A stretch of DNA of 64,000 bases from positions 3,765,682 through 3,829,681 of the forward strand of contig NC_087384.1 in assembly GCF_963675165.1 (NCBI RefSeq), read 5' to 3'. The DNA is from Halichondria panicea (lineage: Eukaryota; Porifera; Demospongiae; Suberitida; Halichondriidae). The translations under genes were made by a program, and so were the position numbers. The notes below the pieces were generated by a model. That model made no database searches. It was not told where the DNA came from and was given only the letters and a program-made list of their open reading frames with translations. Below, piece after piece: positions 57,146-64,000 of this stretch (its first letter is position 1; each line of letters opens with the position of its first letter).

Positions 57146-58046
57146 TCAGGTTCTGTGTTGCTTGCGTGGCTTTCTTACATCTGTGGATACGAAATTAAAT
57201 TTTCTTGCCAAGACGTCCACCCAAGACGTCCACCCTACTTGACATATATGGTCTAACACTAATCCGTGATTCTTGAGGAAGAAATTGTCAGAGATGTGAG
57301 GTAGGCCTGCATCCTCCTCATCAGTGGTTCGGTTCGGTTCGGAGCAGGTTGGCTGAGCCTTGCCACATCGTCTTGTGACAATGCACCCCCCCACTAGACG
57401 ACTCTTTTTTGGGGTTGTTGACCGTCAGGTTGATGACTGCCCCCCGGTCTCTGTACCGAATTGATCACCTCCAGCAATCACTTTGTTCACGAGTCCATCA
57501 AAGAACTCCCAGATCTCGGTGGCAGATCTCGGTGGCATTGTTGTCCTAGAACCGTCAGATTGCTCCTCCATGTTGTGCCAAGACACATCTCCAGTTCTGC
57601 AAGATCTCTGATGTTTTTTCAGCGTGGAGTCTGCTTGCACAAGTTCTATTCTTGAGTGCGTCCTCCAGGTATCCTGAAGCCGCACTATTTGAGTGCTTCC
57701 ACGTAGGTTTCCTCCTGCTTGTCATGTCATCCCATTGAATCTTCTGCTTCTCGAAATGTACAGTCACTTCCGTACTTTTGGATTTTGATCTGGCTTTAGT
57801 CATTGAATGGGTTGATAAGGTGTACTGAGGATTCTCCCTTGAAGAAGAATCCATCAGCGGTCACTGCATTCTGGTAGGCCGCCTTCCTCTGAGCCGCTGA
57901 CAGTTCCGGGTGGTTTGGCTGAGCAACCAATGACGGGGGCACCACCTCGTGTATCGCTTCTTCTTTGGCTTAGGCCCTTCCTCAACAAACGCGTCGCGGG
58001 TCCCAGGCTCGTCTGTGAACTGAGGTAGTCTCAGTCTATGAGTCAA
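57146..58046 (-). other. Coding-like minus-strand region, unknown
   Basis: Open blocks read PELSAAQRKAAYQNAV and TADGFFFKGESSVHLINPFN (57930-57800). Then come EVTVHFEKQKIQWDDMTSRR and NSAASGYLEDALKNR, and lower down DEEDAGLPHISDNFF and WVDVLARKFNFVSTDVRK. The frames change between blocks, and two 13-base tandem duplications (57220-57245 and 57513-57540) lie within. It may be a transposon gag or a broken host gene; neither is shown. Confidence 0.3.
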
Positions 58047-59365
58047 ATGTGAATTTAAAACATCACAAGTGACTAACTGAAGTCTGAGGTCTGAGTGAGG
58101 CAGGTCAATTTAAAACTATAACCACAGCTCCTCTTCAATACCGTGGTCCTCACGTGAGTAGTTGAAGTAGTGTCTGTGGAAAGGTCATAGGTCAATTAAA
58201 AATAATAATTCATAAAGAACTAACTTCACTAAGATCCTCCTCTTAGTTAGGTCCACCACCTGTCAAATGTACATACATACATACATGCACTTACATTTTA
58301 GAATCGTCAGAGGAAGAGTAAACGACAGTATGCCTCCGGAACGAGTGTAACATTATCATACAACATTATCATGCTCTTGCACGCGACGGTGGATGTGCGA
58401 TGTGACATCATGCATGCATCGAGCCATTCGGGATACTTATCTTCAGGTTGTTGAAGTAGGCACGGATACTCTTGCTCCCACCTGCCGCCAGTCGACCACG
58501 TGTTTCTCCGGCATGTGCACGTATGTTCAGAACTTTCGTTTGTGCACAAAGTTTTGTCATTGTGCACAATTATCATTGTGCACAATATTTACCGGACGCA
58601 ATGTCCTCGTTGTGGCACTTACTGAAGACCACTAATGGTAGGGGGGGTCCTCTCAGCTTTCTGGTTAATGGTAGGGGGGGTATACTTTCTTGCCTCCACC
58701 ACTACTGAGTTACATAGCTGATGTATGTTGTCCGGCTGGTGATGTCCAACATATTTAAGCTGTAACTACTGTGTTTGTTTGTGAAACCTACCTCAAGCGT
58801 TAGGTGAACATGAATGTTCCACCATTGCAGTGGCACGGGTGCTGAGGGTGCCTCTTATCTCAAGCTACCTTAGCTACTAACTTGCTCCATGATAGCAGCT
58901 AGTAGTCGAGCTAGCTAGTAGCTATACTAGCATAGTTACGTACACAGTACAAAGGTAATCATATCGTTCGAATCTTCAATGCAACACAGGGCAAGAACAG
59001 CTAGCTTACACTTTGTAAATCTATCTAGTGAATACATTAATTTTGTAAATTCTTTGTAAATACATTTTTAAATGCTATGGACACATTTGTGTAAATGCCA
59101 CTTAATTAATTATTAATTTTAAATTTAAATACAATTACTCTTTTGTGAGAATCAAGAGAAGAATGAGTGATGAGCAAAATGATGAGCAAAATCAATACAC
59201 AGTTTATTAATAATTAGTTCACAATACGAAGGTAAATTTAATTGCTTTTGTTTAGTTTCAATTGGTGGCTGTCAAGTCTTTGTCAGCTTCAGTCTCAGGC
59301 ATCATATCAAGTATGGCTAATTTTGCACCACAGAATTAAATACATTACTATGAACTCTGTACCTC
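58047..59365. other. No gene recognised
   Basis: Short repeats only: the phrase tcattgtgcacaat occurs three times at 58557-58590 and aatggtagggggggt twice at 58631-58682. The rest is AT-rich. Confidence 0.4.
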
Positions 59366-60229
59366 TTATAGCCCACAACGGTGCACCCACTGGAGGGTAG
59401 GACAAGGACTTTCGTTCTTTGCCACCAAGCTATCTTTAGGACTTTTGTCTAGCCGTTGGTCCAACGTTTCAATGAACCTGGGTAGGGTGCAAAGTAAGTA
59501 ATTTGGTAATAACGATAACTTACAATTTGTGTTGTACAATTTTGCAGCCATCGTTAGATGGCACCAGTTCGTGACCACATGCGATCTCCTTTCAAACATC
59601 TGAAAAATAAAGTGACATCATGCAGTACACCTGTTTTCGACGTCGAGAAGATATTTTCGGTTTATCCACATAGTTTTCTTTTCCTCAGACCACTGCCTTC
59701 TCAGGTTTTGATAACAGCGCGCTATTGCAGCTGAAAAAAATCGGTTGAAAAGTAATGATAACTTCCGTATACCGTATATGTTGATCTTAGCTTTGTTATG
59801 CTGTGAAGTTGAGCTACACGAAAGAAACAAAATCATAGCATCAAAATCATAGCATAAATAACCTTTCATCTGCTTGGAACTGCTCTTCAAGCGCGTTATG
59901 AATAGTTTGCATTTTACCTGTATTGAAATTTTTATAACTATAAAAACTTACAGACAGGGCATGAGTAACAAGTCGCTTCTTCGCTCCATGGACAGGTTCA
60001 GAGCTGAAACTGAAGAAGACTCAATCTTTGATAGCCTTTCGTCAAGCGCAGCGTGCGTTTGTTGATTGTTAAGTATTCTCTCCAACAACAATTGCTGTTC
60101 TTGGATCAGCGTGCGAAGACCTGTCGATTTGTTTTGAGACACCTGAAGAGGAAACCCCTGACCCTGAGAGTAGCGGCCACTTGCCGAGTTATACAACGGA
60201 GCACAATACGGTCCAGTAGGAGTGTGCAC
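59366..60229 (-). CDS. Multi-exon gene of unknown function
   Basis: Exons are 60229-59952, 59917-59863, 59730-59631, 59599-59524 and 59477-59366 (ending in a stop), each near GT/AG borders. The first contains TPTGPYCAPLYNSASGRYSQ and a predicted coiled coil (LIQEQQLLLERILNNQQTHA, LDERLSKIESSSVSALNLSM). Then come MQTIHNALEEQFQADER, ARCYQNLRRQWSEEKKTMWI, ELVPSNDGCKIVQHK and FIETLDQRLDKSPKD. A possible upstream exon lies near 60470-60350 (LLTARSNRARASASATGVYS). Not all junction phases could be matched, so the exon edges are provisional. The coiled coil suggests a multimeric protein. The family is not recognised. Confidence 0.5.
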
Positions 60230-60556
60230 CTGTATACCTAAACACGTACACACCTTGAGTATACACAATAATAACTTACTGTGCTTACTGTGCTGCTATG
60301 GCCATGTAACTACATCTTCAGGCTCCACCGAATTACGTTCACCTAGGTTCACCTGGTTGGTATCCTCGAGCTATAGACTCCAGTGGCTGATGCTGATGCT
60401 CGCGCTCTATTAGACCTAGCAGTTAGCAGTAGATCCAGATCTACTATAAAAGTTTCTTCCTGACATTTTCTTTCTCAAAAAAACACGTGCAATAAAATGC
60501 CGCCTTTCTAAGGTCATCCAAGTTCACATGATGACCCATAATTATGGGGTCAGAGG

Positions 60557-60646
60557 TCAGAGGTCAATATATGTCAATATGTCTGATACCCAGTCCTCTA
60601 CGCTTCGGTCAAACTCATCGATATCGATCTTGCCAATCGTCGCCAT
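60557..60646 (-). pseudogene. Start of a second gypsy Gag, truncated
   Basis: The start at 60646 gives MATIGKIDIDEFDRSVEDWV and then a stop after about 29 codons at a ggtcagaggtcagagg repeat. The opening resembles the Gag start of the gypsy at 44292. It lies 50 bases below the primer-binding site. Confidence 0.65.
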
Positions 60647-60709
60647 CGTGATTCCACCTTCTCCTCTAGCTTCTTCAGTACAGTTCAGACATTTCCTCGT
60701 CGCCAAAAT

Positions 60710-60966
60710 GTAGTAACTAGCCCTATTTATAAGCTAGTCGGCCGCACGCTAGACTGTCACAAGTAGGCACAACAGTGGGCGAGGATATCACCCCAACATA
60801 GAATAAGTATACGCATGCGTAATTGATAATCACATAAAGAACATAAGAGTAAATGATACATAAGAGACAAATGATGACTACATAAATAACATAAGAGTAA
60901 ATACTGTCCATTACTACACTAGTGGGTATGAAATTATGTAGATTATCAACATGTGCAACTACTACA
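60710..60966 (-). repeat. 5' LTR of the second gypsy fragment
   Basis: On the minus strand it begins TGTAGTAGTTGCACATG and ends agttactaca. It is followed by tttTGGCGACGAGG, the same primer-binding site as at 44269-44279. The 257-base LTR contains repeats of cataagagtaaat. No 3' partner was seen. Confidence 0.7.
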
Positions 60967-61259
60967 TGCCATGCATGCACTATAGAAATGAGCGGGTCAC
61001 CTGTTGACAAACATCCACTGTATATACCTGAGATACTTGGCATTCGTTCTGTACAGTATACATAATGGTTGGTTCGTATAATTTGACAACACAATCTACA
61101 CATAATTATACGACATACTAATAATGTCTCAGTGGAAAGAGCATGCCATACTTCTAATAATGAGTGTATGCAAAACAAGAAGTAGCCTATATCCTTAGGC
61201 ACCTTATTAAAATGGTATGCACACAGACCACAACACACAAAACACAGATCGATCCCTCT
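60967..61259. other. No gene recognised
   Basis: A plain AT-rich stretch between the gypsy LTR and the minisatellite. Confidence 0.35.
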
Positions 61260-62270
61260 TGCAAGGAAATTGTTTATACACACACCCACAGATCTCCTAC
61301 AAGACTCAACAATTAGGGAACTTACACGCACGCACGCACACACACATGCAAGTTGCCAGAAAGGATCACAGGATCACACACACAGATCCCTCCTACAAGG
61401 ATCACACACACACACACACAGATCCCTCCTACAAGACTCGACAAAAGATCACACACACACAGATTCCTCTTACAAGACTCGACAAGCAAATCGCCAGAAA
61501 GAATCACACACACAGACAGATCCCACTCGACAAGCAAATCGCCAGAAAGCAAATCGCCAGAAAGGATCACACGCACACACAGATCCCTCTTACTAGACTC
61601 GACAAGCAAATCGCCAGAAAGGATCACACACACATACACACAAACACAGATCCCTCCTACAAGACTTGACTACAAGACTTGACAAGCAAATAATCACACA
61701 CACACACAGATCCCTCCTACAAGACTTGACAAGCAAATCGCCAGAAAGAATCACACACACACACAGATCCCTCTTACAAGACTCGACAAGCAACTCGACA
61801 AGCAAATCGCCAGAAAGAATCACACACACACAGATCACCTCTTACAAGACGACAAGCAAATAGCAAATCGCCAGAAAGAATCACACACACACACAGATCC
61901 CTCTTACAAGACTCGACAAGCAAATCGCCAGAAAGAATCACACACACACACACAGATCCCACTCGACAAGCAAATTGCCAGAAAAGATCACACACACACA
62001 CACAGATCCCTCTTACAAGACTCAACAAGCAAATCGCCAGAAAGGATACACACACACAGAGCAAATCGCCAGAAAGGATCACACACACACACAGATCCCT
62101 CTTACAAGACTCGACAAGCAAATCGCCAGAAAGGATCACACACACATACACACAAACACAGATCCCTCCTACAAGACTTGACAAGCAAATAATCACACAC
62201 ACACACAGATCCCTCCTACAAGACTCGACAAGCAAATCACCAGAAAGAATCACACACACACAGATCCCTG
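61260..62270. repeat. Minisatellite with CA cores
   Basis: About 15-20 units, mostly 45-65 bases, each made of a (CA)n run, agatccctcttacaaga, ctcgacaagcaaatcgcc and agaaaggat or agaaagaat. Units are deleted or partly doubled to various extents. Long open frames on both strands (rich in SLLQDSTSKSPERITHT on one strand and CVCVILSGDLLVESCKR on the other) simply follow the repeat and are not genes. Confidence 0.95.
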
Positions 62271-62337
62271 CACTATATCTAGCAATGCAATATTGGATAA
62301 ACATGTCAGCAAAGAATGCTAGCTTACCAGAAGTAGG

Positions 62338-62387
62338 GCTTCTTCTTTTGAGTAGCCCATACTTGTATAGCAGTCGACTGGTTCCAT
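62338..62387 (-). CDS. Possible first coding exon
   Basis: An ATG at 62387 gives MEPVDCYTSMGYSKEEALLL and runs into a gtaagc donor. MGYSKEEALLL is like the start of a UBA-type ubiquitin-binding helix bundle. The rest of the gene was not found; the minisatellite would lie in its first intron. Confidence 0.35.
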
Positions 62388-62776
62388 TCTCTAGCTCTAG
62401 CTAAATAATCAATGGCGGCATGGCAGCAACAACGCGCGTGTCACCACATGGCCTTTGATAAACCACACCTAAAGTTTATTTGAAAGTCTCAGTAATTGGC
62501 TTGACCTGGACCACACCTATCGGGAGGCGACGTGAGGTGAGGCTGGGTACAAATTACGTGCACTTCAAGTGGCTGCGTTTACTGGTGGTGTGTAAATGCG
62601 CACTTGTAGACTATTGTAAACTGATCTGTAAAATTTAATGATTAGTTTACAGAATTTTACACTTGTGCCCTGTGCAATGGGCCACCTTTCATTTTTTGAA
62701 AAAGCTGGAACTAAAGAGGGTAGCTAGACTATAGTAATAGAATCCTAAAATAGACATGCTGTCACATGCAGATGGA

Positions 62777-63156
62777 CTCAGGTAGGTTAAGGACTGGGAC
62801 CATCAATTATTGCTGAATCAGCTAAAACGCAGCCACGCCCAGGATTTTTAATATGTTTTGTGTGTAGTTTAGCTACTTATCTTTTTTAGTTCTAATTCCG
62901 GAGGTCTAAACCTTCCTTTCGGCTCTAAACTGTTAGTGTAGTAGGTAGTTTAAAGGTTTGTGCAGACTATTCAATCGGGAGGGAGCTGTTCATTCAGCCA
63001 AAGGTGAGATTTTGAATAAAACCTAGTTTTCTAGCTGTTAATTTTAAATGTAAAAGCTAATAACTTACTTTGCATAGAGTACCATGCTCCCTCCCGATTG
63101 AATAGTCTGCACAAACCTTTGAACTACCTACTACACTAATAATTTAGAGCTGAAAG
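62777..63156. mobile_element. MITE, truncated copy
   Basis: The left end ctcaggtaggttaaggactg matches the family of 31108-31604, followed by gccacgcccaggattttta. An inner stem pairs aggtttgtgcagactattca (near 62955) with its complement near 63100. The right end is missing after about 63156. Confidence 0.75.
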
Positions 63157-63429
63157 GAAGAAAGCGACTAATAACAGGAAGGTTTCCATATGCTGACACA
63201 GCATATATTGTGCCGACTCAGCGCGGTTTCCACAGTGTACAGTACGTACGTGTCAGGGCTCCTATTTGAATTCTTCTTCTTCTGAGACTGTACTAGTAGA
63301 CTCCTGTGGACTAGCTCATCTATACTACTCTAGTCTACTGTGGACTGTGAAGAAGGTAAGAAGATGGAGGGCTATGGAATAGATAGTAAAAAGTAGTCTA
63401 CAAAAATTAACATTAAATAAAATTTATTA

Positions 63430-63926
63430 TTATAAAAATCTGATTTTCTTTGCACAGTTCCTGCAGTACCAATCTGTATCTTCTGAAGGAGTATTCTTCT
63501 CTACTTCAATGTTAGTGCAAGACCTATACAAGAGATAGTTATTAAAAATGTATGTAGTAGCTACATTAATTTTTATTCTTCGGTCCCAAACTTACCAATG
63601 ATACCAGACAAAACATGAATCACACATAACCATGTTCCACTTTGACGTAATGGCTCCACATTTCCATTCTGTTCTCTTTCCATTCTGTTCTCTTTGCTTG
63701 AACTAAGAAGAGCAATAATCAATACCAAATTATTATACATTATTGTACCTTTTTTATCCAGGAGTTTCTTAGAGAAGTAAGATTGGATACTGATCAAATC
63801 TTCGTCCACCACTTCATCAGGCAAGTTACCCTTTATCTCAGATTCTTGAACGTACTTACCACCATTACATACCCTATGCAGTGTAGGTACATCCTTGCAG
63901 CACAGTAGTATCAATTCTAATGACAT
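63430..63926 (-). CDS. PHD-finger protein, C-terminal exons
   Basis: Exons are about 63926-63749 (CCKDVPTLHRVCNGGKYVQE, then LPDEVVDEDLISIQSYFSKK), 63696-63596 and 63523-63430, ending in a stop. The middle exon holds CGAITSKWNMVMCDSCFVWY and H; the last adds CTNIEVEKN and DTDWYCRNC. Together they have the C-x-C, W..CD.C..WYH..C and W.C..C layout of a PHD finger, which reads histone tails in the nucleus. The introns are 52 and 72 bases. A 16-base tandem duplication (agagaacagaatggaa) at the start of the middle exon shifts the frame; counting one copy only, the phases fit on both sides. The N-terminus is not seen. Confidence 0.65.
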
Positions 63927-64000
63927 ATAGTATGTAAATAAAAGTTTTTATATGATAGGCAACCATCTCACCTTGTGAGATACACTCATTTCCTACATTG
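63927..64000. other. Window end
   Basis: No feature can be called in this short end. The PHD gene may continue upstream beyond it. Confidence 0.3.

Noticed and set aside
61217..62304. Open frames of 100-176 codons on both strands
   Set aside because: Their repeats follow the minisatellite unit exactly in all frames.
63845..63859. A 15-base interval with gtaagt and ag ends in the PHD gene
   Set aside because: Far too short for an intron and open in frame, so it is read as coding.
1..64000. tRNA, rRNA or other structured RNA genes
   Set aside because: None could be recognised by eye; a covariance-model search would be needed to exclude them.

Overview
This is eukaryotic DNA from an invertebrate animal, most likely a demosponge. 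The sequence is AT-rich and intron-containing, with introns of about 35-400 bases carrying GT/AG ends. It is packed with decayed transposons of animal type (Ty3/gypsy, BEL/Pao, Ty1/copia, CR1/L2-like LINE, Tc1/mariner-IS630, MULE, many MITEs). Its host-like exons (ankyrin arrays, CXXC and PHD zinc fingers, OTU-like fold) are of a kind common in sponge multigene families. The host name is an inference. No bacterial, organellar, CRISPR, rRNA or tRNA gene was recognised.

Layout. 1-6.2 kb: hairpin repeats, a Mutator-like transposase-domain gene (minus), and exons of unknown minus-strand genes. One intron-like interval holds a processed, internally deleted copy of the Mutator-like gene on the plus strand. 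7.1-13.2 kb: a minus-strand ankyrin-repeat locus of eleven exons, nearly all with phase-1/phase-1 borders, built from two duplicated exon cassettes. 13.9-15.5 kb: a 1.57-kb foldback element with a 6-bp target duplication. 15.9-22.1 kb: MITEs, orphan exons, a CCGCGG-rich satellite and an 0.8-kb TG block. 23.0-24.2 kb: a minus-strand gene joining a CXXC zinc finger to an OTU-like domain. 27.4-29.3 kb: a broken MULE transposase gene. 30.8-34.1 kb: a dead BEL/Pao element with a MITE inside it. 34.3-40.4 kb: a LINE split by a 3.9-kb Tc1/mariner-type transposon that carries an accessory gene. 42.6-45.9 kb: a second, more decayed copy of that transposon, followed by a 5' gypsy fragment. 46-49 kb: exon-like remnants. 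49.9-54.1 kb: an LTR-bounded gypsy element on the minus strand with a SCAN-like Gag and integrase upstream of reverse transcriptase (Gmr1-like order). 55.7-56.6 kb: a copia remnant. 59.4-60.5 kb: a minus-strand multi-exon gene of unknown function. 60.6-61.0 kb: another gypsy 5' end. 61.3-62.3 kb: a minisatellite. 63.4-63.9 kb: a PHD-finger gene.

Two themes run through the window. Many elements are nested in older ones: a Tc1-type element in the LINE, and MITEs in the BEL/Pao, MULE and Tc1-type elements. Exact two-copy tandem duplications of about 9-22 bases occur everywhere, and in two clear host exons (CXXC and PHD) removing one copy would restore the frame. Either local mutation or assembly error could produce this, so frameshifts in this window should not be taken as proof of pseudogenes.
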